64,000 bases of DNA from Paenibacillus camelliae. Its GTDB lineage: Bacteria; Bacillota; Bacilli; Paenibacillales; Paenibacillaceae. Numbering within the stretch: the first letter of the stretch is position 1; each line of letters begins with the position of its first letter. The position numbers and the translations under genes were made by a program. Shown piece by piece: positions 28,299 through 37,356 of this stretch. The DNA lies in NCBI RefSeq assembly GCF_023715345.1, contig NZ_JAMBNY010000017.1, positions 1-64,000 of the forward strand, read 5' to 3'. The notes under the pieces are model-generated. The model saw only the letters and a list, made by a program, of their open reading frames with translations. It did not search any database and was not told the origin of the DNA.

Positions 28299-30329
28299 AT
28301 GTCTGAAAAGCCATACAAACTACTACTACTTGGCTTACTTATCGTCGTATTCTTGTTTGCTACTTGGCCGTATCAATTTCAGCATGCATGGCAATCAGGT
28401 TATACGTATGCAGGATCGCCTGCAGCAATGAATGTAATGACCTCAAGCGCAATCATGAATGATTCAAAAGAGAACAAGCCTCTCACTTCACTGCCTATTA
28501 ATAGTGATGTTGGCAATATCGCGCCACAACCAGCGCTAAGCGATCGTATTGTTAATTATCACATTCAGGTTAACTTGAATGAGGAGCTAAACGTGCTAGA
28601 AGGAGATCAAGTGATCACATGGCGTAACCCTGGTAAGCAGCAGGTTCAGGATCTGTATCTGCATTTGTACGCCAATGCATTTAAGTCTCCCCAAACGACC
28701 TTTATGCAAGAATCTGGAGGAAAGCTTCGTTCAGACCAAGCTACTGCGAACAGTGAAGGCTATATTAACCTGACAAGCCTCGAATCAATGGAAGGAGAAA
28801 GCCTGCTTCCTCGTCTAAAATTTGTATCACCTGATGACGGTAATCATGAAGACTATACGGTAGCGACATTCCGATTACTTGAACCAGTTGCACCTGGAGA
28901 AGATGTAACGTTACGACTCAAATTCGAGGTAAAGCTACCTGAAGTATTTGCTCGCATGGGCTATGCAGGTGAATTCATTATGGCTGGACAATGGTTTCCG
29001 AAGGTAGCCGTGTATGAGACTGAAAACACCTCAGGTAAGCGAGAAGGCTGGAATGTTCACCAGTACCATGGCAACTCAGAGTTTTACAGTAATTTCGGTG
29101 TATATAGCGTCAAAGTTCATGTGCCTGAGCATTATGTCGTTGCAGGTACCGGCATGCAGACGAAGGTAACAAAACTTGGACAAGGCAGAAAAATGGTTTC
29201 CTTTTATGCCGAGGATGTGCATGATTTCGCCTTTTCAGCATCGCCTGACTTTATTACACATGAAGCATCCTACTCCGGAGCTGGAGTACCTGGAGTTAAA
29301 TTAAAGCTCTATGTAGATAAGGAGCATGATGCGTTGTCCGAGCGCTATCTCCATGCAGCCAAGTCAGCACTTTCGTATTTCGGTAAAAATTACGGCACAT
29401 ATCCATATAGCACCTTATCGATTGTCGTACCGCCAAAAGGTGCATCTGGAGCAGGTGGTATGGAATACCCTACACTCGTAACGGCACTTGCAGCAGACAA
29501 CGAAAACCCTGGATATGAGCTGGAACGCACGGTCATTCATGAGATTGCACATCAGTACTGGTATGGCATCATCGCTAATAATGAATTTGAAGAAGCGTGG
29601 CTTGATGAAGCCTTTGCCTCATATACAGAGGAAAAAGTGATGGAGTACGTATATGGTGTAAAATCAGACCACCGCATTGAAGCAAGCTATATTACAGCAC
29701 CTGCACCTTTAAAGCTCAACGCTTGGTCATATGACAATCATTCGCATTATGCTGAAAATGTATATTTGCGTGGTAAGCTTCTCTTGCTTGACTTAGAGCA
29801 GCTATTAGGGAGCGAGCTAATGACCAAAGTTATGCGCAGCTATTTCCAATCGTATCAGTTCAAGCATCCTACTACCGCTCAGTTTCAAGAAGTGCTTGAG
29901 CAAGTCACGAAGCGATCGTGGCAAAGCTATTTTGATTCTTACGTGTACGCTAACGAAACGAACGACCTCGTCATCACAAAAATAGACAAGCGTAAATTAC
30001 AAGAAATGAATAAGGACATCTATGAATACACCATTTTGCTCAGTCAAAACAGTGCAGTAAAGCGAATTGTGCCTATTGAACTTGTATATGAGGATGGGGC
30101 AATCGTGCGGAAGGAATGGGAGATCGGTGATGAAGCGAATTTACATTTCGTAGAACGATCTGAGGTACCGTTATCCTGGATCAAGCTTGATCCAGACCAA
30201 AGCAATAAACTCGATACGAGGCTTAACAACAACTTTATGCGTGCAGAGCTGCCTGAACCAGAGCGAAAAGCTGTAGCTATTACAGCAACCTCGCTGCTTG
30301 ATTCACTGCTGCGTTTGTTGAGCTGGTAG
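28299..30329 (+). CDS. M1-family (gluzincin) metallopeptidase, membrane-anchored
   Basis: A 676-residue zinc peptidase of the aminopeptidase N/leukotriene A4 hydrolase family. Residues 8-24 form an uncleaved signal anchor or signal peptide. The N-terminal beta domain extends to about 330, followed by the GGMEYP exopeptidase-type loop and the zinc motif HEIAHQ (414-418) with the third ligand Glu 18 residues later (E437, in EAWLDEAF). Start at ATG with GGGAGGG nine bases upstream; the frame opens eight codons earlier at TTG. Ten bases downstream lies a membrane protein gene, probably co-transcribed. Substrate unknown; extracellular peptide trimming is likely. Confidence 0.9.
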   Translation: MSEKPYKLLLLGLLIVVFLFATWPYQFQHAWQSGYTYAGSPAAMNVMTSSAIMNDSKENKPLTSLPINSDVGNIAPQPALSDRIVNYHIQVNLNEELNVLEGDQVITWRNPGKQQVQDLYLHLYANAFKSPQTTFMQESGGKLRSDQATANSEGYINLTSLESMEGESLLPRLKFVSPDDGNHEDYTVATFRLLEPVAPGEDVTLRLKFEVKLPEVFARMGYAGEFIMAGQWFPKVAVYETENTSGKREGWNVHQYHGNSEFYSNFGVYSVKVHVPEHYVVAGTGMQTKVTKLGQGRKMVSFYAEDVHDFAFSASPDFITHEASYSGAGVPGVKLKLYVDKEHDALSERYLHAAKSALSYFGKNYGTYPYSTLSIVVPPKGASGAGGMEYPTLVTALAADNENPGYELERTVIHEIAHQYWYGIIANNEFEEAWLDEAFASYTEEKVMEYVYGVKSDHRIEASYITAPAPLKLNAWSYDNHSHYAENVYLRGKLLLLDLEQLLGSELMTKVMRSYFQSYQFKHPTTAQFQEVLEQVTKRSWQSYFDSYVYANETNDLVITKIDKRKLQEMNKDIYEYTILLSQNSAVKRIVPIELVYEDGAIVRKEWEIGDEANLHFVERSEVPLSWIKLDPDQSNKLDTRLNNNFMRAELPEPERKAVAITATSLLDSLLRLLSW

Positions 30330-30344
30330 AGGAGGAATATGAAT

Positions 30345-31166
30345 ATGTCGCAAAGGCTACACCAAGGCTGGAGTGTGACGAAACGTCATGTCAATATTAT
30401 ACTGCTATACTTTATTTATCAGGCGATTTGGGGTTTCGTTCTATACCGAATCATCGATCATATCGTCTCCCCTCTCCTGCTTCGTTATCCTAAAATAACG
30501 AACAGCTCAGAAGCCATGCAGCTGTTTTGGATTGAAACAGAGTTTAATCTCATGAAAACAGATATGATCGTTCCTTATATATGGAGCTTAGCTGGACTGC
30601 TGCTGCTTCGCATGATGATTACACCTATTATTCAAAGCGGCATGTATTACAGTTTGTTCGAAATGAGCCAAGGTGCTGAACGAACTGCCTTTCGTAAAGG
30701 AATAGCTGCAACGTGGAAACCGATGATGCTTGTGTACTGGCTAAAAAGCATTGCGATCCTCGCACCACTGGTCTACTTACTTCGTCCCTTACTATTCATA
30801 CAGGATCCACAAGCCGCGTTTACCTCCTTACTAGATCAGCCTGGCTGGCTATGGATTGGCTTTATATTATGGGCTGCAATGATCAGTCTCTTATCGTATA
30901 TGATTACACTCGGTATTGGAGCAAAGCTTTCACCAGTGCAGGCACTGTTAAGTACGATTAAGCACACCGCGCGTGTACTAATCATCGGTATCACCTTGAC
31001 TTGCTGCTACCTTCTTATTAGCTTGCCAATCCATACCTTATCAATTGTGTGGGTGACCTTTATCAGCTTCGTCTTGTATCAATTGCTGCCGCTCGTTCGA
31101 GTAGTCTTTAAGGTGTGGACGATCTCTGCTCACTATAACGCGATGGGCAATGATCTATCTCAATAA
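30345..31166 (+). CDS. Uncharacterised polytopic membrane protein
   Basis: A 273-residue protein with five or six hydrophobic helices (about 16-38, 80-100, 128-150, 166-188, 206-230, 235-250). No recognised family. GGAGG lies nine bases before the ATG used here and three before an in-frame ATG at 30339. It follows the M1 peptidase by about 15 bases and precedes a strong terminator, so the two form a two-gene operon; a role in exporting or assembling the peptidase is possible but unproven. Confidence 0.78.
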   Translation: MSQRLHQGWSVTKRHVNIILLYFIYQAIWGFVLYRIIDHIVSPLLLRYPKITNSSEAMQLFWIETEFNLMKTDMIVPYIWSLAGLLLLRMMITPIIQSGMYYSLFEMSQGAERTAFRKGIAATWKPMMLVYWLKSIAILAPLVYLLRPLLFIQDPQAAFTSLLDQPGWLWIGFILWAAMISLLSYMITLGIGAKLSPVQALLSTIKHTARVLIIGITLTCCYLLISLPIHTLSIVWVTFISFVLYQLLPLVRVVFKVWTISAHYNAMGNDLSQ

Positions 31167-31175
31167 CGAATTCAG

Positions 31176-31218
31176 AAAAAAATTAGGACTAATCTATATG
31201 ATTAGTCCTAATTTTTTT
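31176..31218 (+). terminator. Bidirectional terminator after the M1 peptidase operon
   Basis: ATTAGGACTAAT/ATTAGTCCTAAT perfect stem flanked by A and T runs on the two sides. Confidence 0.88.
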
Positions 31219-31291
31219 GTCCGCATTCCAAGCCGAACTCGCAATATTCTAATTTACAGGTTATGTAGTCTCACTCTACAAATACTTATGC

Positions 31292-31350
31292 AAAAAAAAA
31301 ACGAAAGTGCTCGAATGTCGACAGCATAGAGTCTTGCTTCGAGCACTTTC
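31292..31350 (-). terminator. Terminator of the arabinan-type operon
   Basis: GAAAGTGCTCGA/TCGAGCACTTTC stem followed by TTTTTTTTTT on the minus strand, about 30 bases after the last gene of the operon. Confidence 0.88.
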
Positions 31351-31379
31351 AGTCTGTTCATTATAATGGTTTCCCTTTA

Positions 31380-33572
31380 TCATCCAAAGGCTGCGTAAAT
31401 ACGGTTTAGTTCGGCTCTTTCTTGCGGACTAAGCTTCTGAGCTTCTTCAATCTCGTAGCAACCAAATGTATCATACAGCCTCGAGGACGGATCGACTTCT
31501 ACATACGTGCACCATGGTAGCCAGTGATAATGGCTCTGAAGGGTCTGGCTCGTAAAATTACCGCTTTCATGTCCTATGCCAGGCATAATGTAACCGACAC
31601 TTCCGTCTACATCATTGGACTGGCGGGTATTATTGTGAATAAATTGAGCAAAGTCAAGGTAATGCTCATCCCCGGTAATGATATACAGTCTATAGTACGT
31701 ATACGAGCAGGCTGCCATATACACGTCGGCTCCTCCACCGACCGTAATAATACTTTGACCGCTGATCGAATACTGATTGAATGGATGCTTCGGCCAAGGG
31801 GTACGGACTGGGAAGGTCCAAGCATAGGTCCATGTCTCTGTATAATCGGCAGCACCGATCGCCGCCTCGAGCCATTTCTCCTCACCAGTTAGATCGTATA
31901 GCGCTAAAAACCCGAACAGCGCGTAGATACCGGCCTCCTTATCCTGAATATCCGCATTGTCACATGTTCCGCCTCGGTATTCTAAGTTGAGATAATTTTG
32001 AACGAAAGCCCATTCCCCTGCTCGAATCGCGGCATTCTTGTAGCGCTCTTCGCCGGTAACTAGATAAAACTGAACTAAGAAACGAATAACACTAGGAGTG
32101 TTAGACTTCGAATCCATACGAATCGTATTGTCAGTATTATATGCTCGGTAGAAGCTTCCATCTTCGTTCTGAATACTCGTCAGCCAGTCAGCGGTTTTTC
32201 GGCAGAAATCTAGCCATGATGCTCGCTCATCCCCCTTCTTCCGCATGTATAGGTATGCGTCCAGGATCGCCTCAATTCCGTCTGCTAGCATCCGAATATA
32301 GTGTGGGTATGGCTCAAAGCCCTCAATATTAGGGTTATAGCACATCTGCGGAAGGCCGGAATCCGTCATCGCTACCCGAGTCCAAAAGTCTATGATGTTA
32401 ACCCCTTTTTCGAACGACTCCGATTCATTTTCCTTGTCACCGTAACGCAGCAGCTGGTAACCGATGCCGGGCTGCTGTCCAACGAATCCGAACTGAAAGG
32501 ATACACATGAGATATCCATGTCGGGCAGCTGGCAAGCAAAGGGCAGCCCATAGGAGTCTCCATACTTTCGAGTGTAGTGAGTTAGTAGCTTCATACAGTT
32601 ATGAAAATGCTGCTCATTATCTACCTCAAATAATTTGTCTCGCAACCTGCTATAGGCCGTACGCCAAGTATCCTTCATCATCGATTGGAAGCTGTTGTAA
32701 TGATTGAATTGAATAGCAACGGAATAATGCTGTTCAAACCCTACTTCTACCGGATGATTGATACGCTGGAACGTTTTAGATTGCTTCTGGTAATCGAGAC
32801 CGGAGTATATCGCATTTCTTCTAGGCATCTGCCCATCACAGGCTGGATATACATAATCGATAGACAGGCCATCGATCTGTGTCTCTAACTCCTTGCGTAC
32901 CGCAAAGCCATAATACATATAGTTCAATGTTTTACTCTCTGGCTTGCTCATACCGAGCGCTCCGATCGTGCACCGCGGGTCTGTATTATTCTCGGCCCGA
33001 AGAATATCTGTGGATTGCATCGTAACGTCTGCTGCCCAGCGTGATAAAGTAGCCGTCTCGCCTGATTGAATATTCTGCATCGCGAACAATGGCAAAGCCA
33101 TGCTAGTCTCCATGCGCCAATAATATTCACAATCGAGGTCTTTGCCCATCGCATAATCTGGAGCAAATTCATTCTGCTTATACCAAACGCCTGGAGCAAA
33201 ACAATTATAATCACGCGTAACATCCGATTCCGCCATAACGAAGGAAACCTTACTTGAGAAACCGAGGTCGTCTCCCGCCTTCAGCACCTTGACGCTGCGG
33301 CTTACTTTGAAGCCATCTCCAGCAGTCTCATAACGGTCTGCAAAAGAAAATGAGGACCCCGAAGGTACTGTCAATATTCCTTCGGCCAAAATATGATTAC
33401 CTGCTGTTGTAATATGACTGTAAGCCTGATCATAAAACTCGCTGATCGCAAACGCCGTCTTGACAGTAACAAACATCGGGCGCTTGTTGTAATAAAGAAG
33501 CTTGCCCTCTTTTTGAACCTCCATGCCACCTTGATCAAATATTAAGGCATAATCTCCGCTAACTAGCTTCAT
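31380..33572 (-). CDS. Probable (alpha/alpha)6-barrel glycoside hydrolase, uncharacterised
   Basis: A 730-residue protein without signal peptide. The first ~300 residues are beta-rich and the remainder is helical with repeated aromatic/acidic motifs (WLTSIQNEDGSFYRAYN, GGTCDNADIQDKEAG, FQFGFVGQQPGIGYQLLRYG), the usual build of a beta-sandwich plus (alpha/alpha)6-barrel carbohydrate-active enzyme. I cannot place it in a numbered GH family. The last gene of the operon with GH51 and a sugar ABC importer, it probably acts in the cytoplasm on an arabinose-containing oligosaccharide. Conserved acid residues around D and E in the NEDGSF and DNADIQDKEAG motifs are candidates for catalysis. Confidence 0.72.
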   Translation of the reverse strand: MKLVSGDYALIFDQGGMEVQKEGKLLYYNKRPMFVTVKTAFAISEFYDQAYSHITTAGNHILAEGILTVPSGSSFSFADRYETAGDGFKVSRSVKVLKAGDDLGFSSKVSFVMAESDVTRDYNCFAPGVWYKQNEFAPDYAMGKDLDCEYYWRMETSMALPLFAMQNIQSGETATLSRWAADVTMQSTDILRAENNTDPRCTIGALGMSKPESKTLNYMYYGFAVRKELETQIDGLSIDYVYPACDGQMPRRNAIYSGLDYQKQSKTFQRINHPVEVGFEQHYSVAIQFNHYNSFQSMMKDTWRTAYSRLRDKLFEVDNEQHFHNCMKLLTHYTRKYGDSYGLPFACQLPDMDISCVSFQFGFVGQQPGIGYQLLRYGDKENESESFEKGVNIIDFWTRVAMTDSGLPQMCYNPNIEGFEPYPHYIRMLADGIEAILDAYLYMRKKGDERASWLDFCRKTADWLTSIQNEDGSFYRAYNTDNTIRMDSKSNTPSVIRFLVQFYLVTGEERYKNAAIRAGEWAFVQNYLNLEYRGGTCDNADIQDKEAGIYALFGFLALYDLTGEEKWLEAAIGAADYTETWTYAWTFPVRTPWPKHPFNQYSISGQSIITVGGGADVYMAACSYTYYRLYIITGDEHYLDFAQFIHNNTRQSNDVDGSVGYIMPGIGHESGNFTSQTLQSHYHWLPWCTYVEVDPSSRLYDTFGCYEIEEAQKLSPQERAELNRIYAAFG

Positions 33573-33667
33573 CGTATATCCCCCTATTAGAATGGTTTAT
33601 CTCAAATTCAACGTTACTCTACTAGCTTGTGGTGTACTACCATCATTGCTCAATTTTTGTGTAACAT

Positions 33668-35275
33668 TTAACGTGTTTTCGATAAGCGAATAACATTCCA
33701 TGAAAGCTTTTTAGCTATAGCCTTCACCCTTCCATTCTCCAAGCGCGTATCAGCATTAATTGATGGCTTGATAACATCTGGATGATCATAACAATTACCA
33801 GCTTCCAAATCATTCGTGTACATCTCGATGTGTTCAGCAAGCTCATAGCCCTCAAAGGCTCGAAGATCGAGATCTACCTCGATGTCATCAGCAATGGCAC
33901 GGTTGATCATAAAGATACAAAGCTCCTCCTTCTCCTCATGCATAACTGCCGCTGCTTCAATAGCCTGCACATTTTCGTAGGCATGGCACTGAACAGAGCC
34001 AGTTAAAGCAAACTGCTCCGTGTTGAAGGTCGGCCCGTCAACAGCAGGCATTAGCGATATTCCGCCACGAGACAGCTTGTTCATTTGAGCATAAGGATAG
34101 TAGGATGCATTCTTCCATACATGTGAGCCATTAAAGGATAGTGCATCACGGATTCCACCTGTCATGCAGCCAATCTTTATTCGGTCTGCATGACGCAGAA
34201 ACGTCATCATTACAGAGGACATTGCCAATGCTTTTAGCATCTGATTCGAACCAAAATCTCGATCGTTATAATCCTCTGGATCGAACTTTTTAAAGCTATT
34301 CTCTCTTGGTGCGAATTGAAAGTAGCTTTTCGTAACATCCTGCCACCCTCTGCGTCCAAAGAGCACCTCCCCCTGCTTGCCAAAATTCGCGCCGTACTCA
34401 TCGAAGGAGATGTACATTTTCTTAGGCGTTCTCAGCTTAGTTTGCAGGTAGTCACAAACTGCAATTGTCGTCCGAATATAATCCTCGAACACTGAGGATA
34501 TATTGAGAAAGTTAGCGATATCCCCTTCTGGCGCTGTATGGTAATGATGCAGAGAAATATAATCAACCGATTCATAGCACTGCTCGAGTGCAGCCATCTC
34601 CCACTCAGGGAAATGACGGTGATGGTCCGACGTTCCTGCGAAGACCGTTTCAGCCTCATTATCAATCCACTTGACGAGCTTAGCTATCTCATGCGTACGT
34701 ATGCCAAACCCCACAGGATCCTTCTCCCATGAACCGATCTGCCAATGTCCGTCCATTTCGTTGCCTAGATACCATGTACGGATTGGATAAGGTTCAAGCT
34801 GACCGTGCTTTTTGCGAAGCTCTGACCAATATGTACCGCCTGCAACGCGTGAGTATTCAACAAGATGCGCTGCGCTCTTCATGTCCTCTGTTCCAAGATT
34901 GATCGTATACATGGGGTCAGTCTCAACCTGCATCGCCCATTTCATATATTCGTCATGTCCTATTGTATTAGGTTCTATCTGAAACCATGCTAGGTCGAGC
35001 TGCGCCTTGCGTTCCTCGAGCGGGCCGATCGAATTTTTCCAATCCCAGCCCGAGACCCAGTTGCCGCCTGGAAATCTCAATGCAGGAAGGTCCAATTCCT
35101 TCACAGCATCGATAATATCACGGCGAAAACCCATCTCGTCAGCTGTCGGGTGCTTAGGGTTATAGATTCCACCATACACCCAGCTACCGATAGGCTCTAG
35201 GAACGCTCCAAAAAGACGCTTATCAACAGATCCGATCCGATACTCGGGATGAACGGTAACGTTTGCTTTCTTCAT
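33668..35275 (-). CDS. abfA: Alpha-L-arabinofuranosidase, GH51
   Basis: Removes terminal alpha-L-arabinofuranose from arabinan or arabinoxylan oligosaccharides in the cytoplasm. The 535-residue protein has the (beta/alpha)8 barrel with the LRFPGGNWVSGWDW motif (66-79), the acid/base Glu173 in WYLGNEMDG, and nucleophile Glu293 in ISFDEYGANF; a C-terminal beta-sandwich follows. The nucleophile motif is DEYGA rather than the common DEWN, so it is a divergent branch, and a related specificity cannot be excluded. GAGGAGG precedes the ATG. Between the permease genes and the uncharacterised hydrolase. Confidence 0.9.
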   Translation of the reverse strand: MKKANVTVHPEYRIGSVDKRLFGAFLEPIGSWVYGGIYNPKHPTADEMGFRRDIIDAVKELDLPALRFPGGNWVSGWDWKNSIGPLEERKAQLDLAWFQIEPNTIGHDEYMKWAMQVETDPMYTINLGTEDMKSAAHLVEYSRVAGGTYWSELRKKHGQLEPYPIRTWYLGNEMDGHWQIGSWEKDPVGFGIRTHEIAKLVKWIDNEAETVFAGTSDHHRHFPEWEMAALEQCYESVDYISLHHYHTAPEGDIANFLNISSVFEDYIRTTIAVCDYLQTKLRTPKKMYISFDEYGANFGKQGEVLFGRRGWQDVTKSYFQFAPRENSFKKFDPEDYNDRDFGSNQMLKALAMSSVMMTFLRHADRIKIGCMTGGIRDALSFNGSHVWKNASYYPYAQMNKLSRGGISLMPAVDGPTFNTEQFALTGSVQCHAYENVQAIEAAAVMHEEKEELCIFMINRAIADDIEVDLDLRAFEGYELAEHIEMYTNDLEAGNCYDHPDVIKPSINADTRLENGRVKAIAKKLSWNVIRLSKTR

Positions 35276-35308
35276 TCTTTGATCCTCCTCTTACTTTAAT
35301 GTGTACGC

Positions 35309-36229
35309 CTATGCTTTAATGGCTCCTACAAGCATCCCTTTCACAAAGTGCTTCTGCAGCAATGGAAATACGCACATAATGGGCAGCATCGATACGATAA
35401 CCGCTGCCATCTTTAGACCTTCTGAGAATTGTTTATCCGTCTGCACATTCGATATATTTAACTGCTGACTAATTTGAGAATCGATAACGATCGACCTTAA
35501 GGCCAGCTGCAAAACAGTGAGGTCGCCCTTGCGAATAAAGATCATCGCATTAAACCATTCATTCCAGCGGTCAACGGCATAGAATAGCGTCATCGTCGCG
35601 ATAATGGGCAAGGATAAAGGCAAAATAATTTTGAATAAAATACGCCATTCTCCTGCCCCGTCGAGCTTAGCAGACTCCATTAACGAGATCGGGATTGTCG
35701 TGAAATTATTCATCATAATGATGAGATAGAACGAATTAATGCCATAAACTAGCACGACCGACCAGATTGTATTGATCAGTGATAATTCCTTCATGAGTAA
35801 GTACATCGGGATGATTCCACCAGAAAACAGCATCGTTAACACGACAAAATAAATAAAAAACCTCTTGAAGGGAAACGAAGGTCGGCTAAGTCCATAAGCC
35901 ATACTCGTCGTTAAAAACATATTGAGTGGCAAGCCTAACGTAAGGAGCAGCAGCGTTGTACGGTAGCCAGTCCATATCCGCCCGTCCTCGAACAAGGATT
36001 TGTAGTTTTCAAACGTAAACGACTTCGGAAACAACAGAATGGAAGACTTCAAATACTCCTGTTGGGTCACGAATGAGACGGCAACCACATTGAGAAACGG
36101 CAGGATGATCGCGACAGCAAAGCCTGTAAGCAGAATCGCTAACAATACATCCAGCATCTCAATTCTATTGTTCAATTTACTGCTGCTCGGCTTATGCGCC
36201 TGTGTCTGCTCAGACCTAATCTCTGTCAT
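35309..36229 (-). CDS. Carbohydrate ABC transporter permease, LplC/YtcP type
   Basis: A 306-residue inner-membrane permease of the CUT1 class, with a basic/polar N-terminus, six membrane helices and the EAA-like loop ESAKLDGAGEWRILFKIILP (about 183-202). Ends with the family's conserved KGMLVGAIKA. Partner of the permease 30 bases upstream. No ATPase gene is present, so a shared MsmX-like ATPase elsewhere probably drives the importer, as for other LplB/LplC systems. Confidence 0.93.
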   Translation of the reverse strand: MTEIRSEQTQAHKPSSSKLNNRIEMLDVLLAILLTGFAVAIILPFLNVVAVSFVTQQEYLKSSILLFPKSFTFENYKSLFEDGRIWTGYRTTLLLLTLGLPLNMFLTTSMAYGLSRPSFPFKRFFIYFVVLTMLFSGGIIPMYLLMKELSLINTIWSVVLVYGINSFYLIIMMNNFTTIPISLMESAKLDGAGEWRILFKIILPLSLPIIATMTLFYAVDRWNEWFNAMIFIRKGDLTVLQLALRSIVIDSQISQQLNISNVQTDKQFSEGLKMAAVIVSMLPIMCVFPLLQKHFVKGMLVGAIKA

Positions 36230-36261
36230 TGTTCACTTTCCTTTCTCTCGGTAGATCACTT

Positions 36262-37227
36262 TTATCTCTGTACTTTCACTTTCTTTTTCATAGATGGAAA
36301 GAGTCCTTCTGCCCCTAACCACTTACACACGCGGTCTGCAAACAGCAGAAGTGCAAAGTTTATAACTGATCGAAATAAACTGACTGCACTAGAGAAAGAA
36401 AAATCTGCGGCTGATTGGAAGGTGATGCGATAAATATACATATCCAAAATTTCGCCTGCCTTCGCTGTAGCTGCATTGCTAATATTAAAGATCTGATCGA
36501 AGCCCGAGTTCATCAGATTGCCTACGGTTAAAATCAGCATAACAACGATCGTGCTTTGGATCCCTGGAAGTGTAATATAGCGCATGATTTGCAGACGGGT
36601 CGCACCGTCAAGCTGTGCTGATTCATATTGCTCTGTATCAATGCCTGTAATCGCTGCCAAATAAATAATCATCGTCCAACCCGCTGATTTCCAGTTATCG
36701 GTGATATATAACAGCGGCCTAAAGATTTGAGTATTGCCAAGAAAGTTTACCGGATCTCCGCCTAATAAACGGATGATCCCATTAACCAGGCCCTGCATAT
36801 CTAGTGAGTTTATAAGGACGCTGGAAACGATAATCCATGACAAAAAGTGGGGAAAGGTATAGACCGTCTGAATTGCTTTCTTGTACCTATTCATACGAAG
36901 TTCATTCAATAGAAGAGCTAATAGAATAGGAAAAGGAAACTGAAAAAGGATACGCCCAAGATTAATCCATAGCGTTCTCCAGACAGATTCTAGAAACGCA
37001 GGATCTCTAAATACATAGGTGAAATTCTCTAGTCCAATCCATGGGCTACCAAATATGCCAAGATTCGCTTTGTAGGTTTTGAACGCTAGTGACAAGCCGT
37101 ACATCGGAACGTAGGCAAAGATCAGAAACCATATGACACCGGGAAGTATGAGGAAATAAATTTCCTTCGACTTCAGAACGCGACTAATCAAGGATGAATC
37201 ATTCTTTACTACATGCGTATTTTCCAT
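36262..37227 (-). CDS. Carbohydrate ABC transporter permease, LplB type
   Basis: A 321-residue CUT1 permease with six membrane helices; FLILPGVIWFLIFAYVPMYG in the first helix and the EAA-like loop EQYESAQLDGATRLQIMRYI (about 207-226) are LplB/YtcP-family markers. Encoded between the solute-binding protein and the second permease. Together they form the membrane channel of an oligosaccharide importer; arabinose-containing substrates are inferred from the downstream enzymes. Confidence 0.93.
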   Translation of the reverse strand: MENTHVVKNDSSLISRVLKSKEIYFLILPGVIWFLIFAYVPMYGLSLAFKTYKANLGIFGSPWIGLENFTYVFRDPAFLESVWRTLWINLGRILFQFPFPILLALLLNELRMNRYKKAIQTVYTFPHFLSWIIVSSVLINSLDMQGLVNGIIRLLGGDPVNFLGNTQIFRPLLYITDNWKSAGWTMIIYLAAITGIDTEQYESAQLDGATRLQIMRYITLPGIQSTIVVMLILTVGNLMNSGFDQIFNISNAATAKAGEILDMYIYRITFQSAADFSFSSAVSLFRSVINFALLLFADRVCKWLGAEGLFPSMKKKVKVQR

Positions 37228-37284
37228 ATTTAGCCCCTCTGAAATAAATTTTAATTCATTGGTAGAAACGCATTAGCAAGCATT

Positions 37285-37323
37285 CGCCAACTGCAGCAAA
37301 CGTAATGTTTGCTACAGTTGGCG
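37285..37323 (-). other. Hairpin between solute-binding protein and permease genes
   Basis: CGCCAACTG-AGCAAAC/GTTTGCT-CAGTTGGCG stem of about 17 bases with one mismatch and a five-base loop; no T-run follows. It sits 34 bases after the binding-protein stop and would protect the upstream mRNA from 3' exonucleases, giving more binding protein than permease. Confidence 0.75.
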
Positions 37324-37356
37324 TAGTATTGGCATTATAGCTGACGTGCTTAGCAG

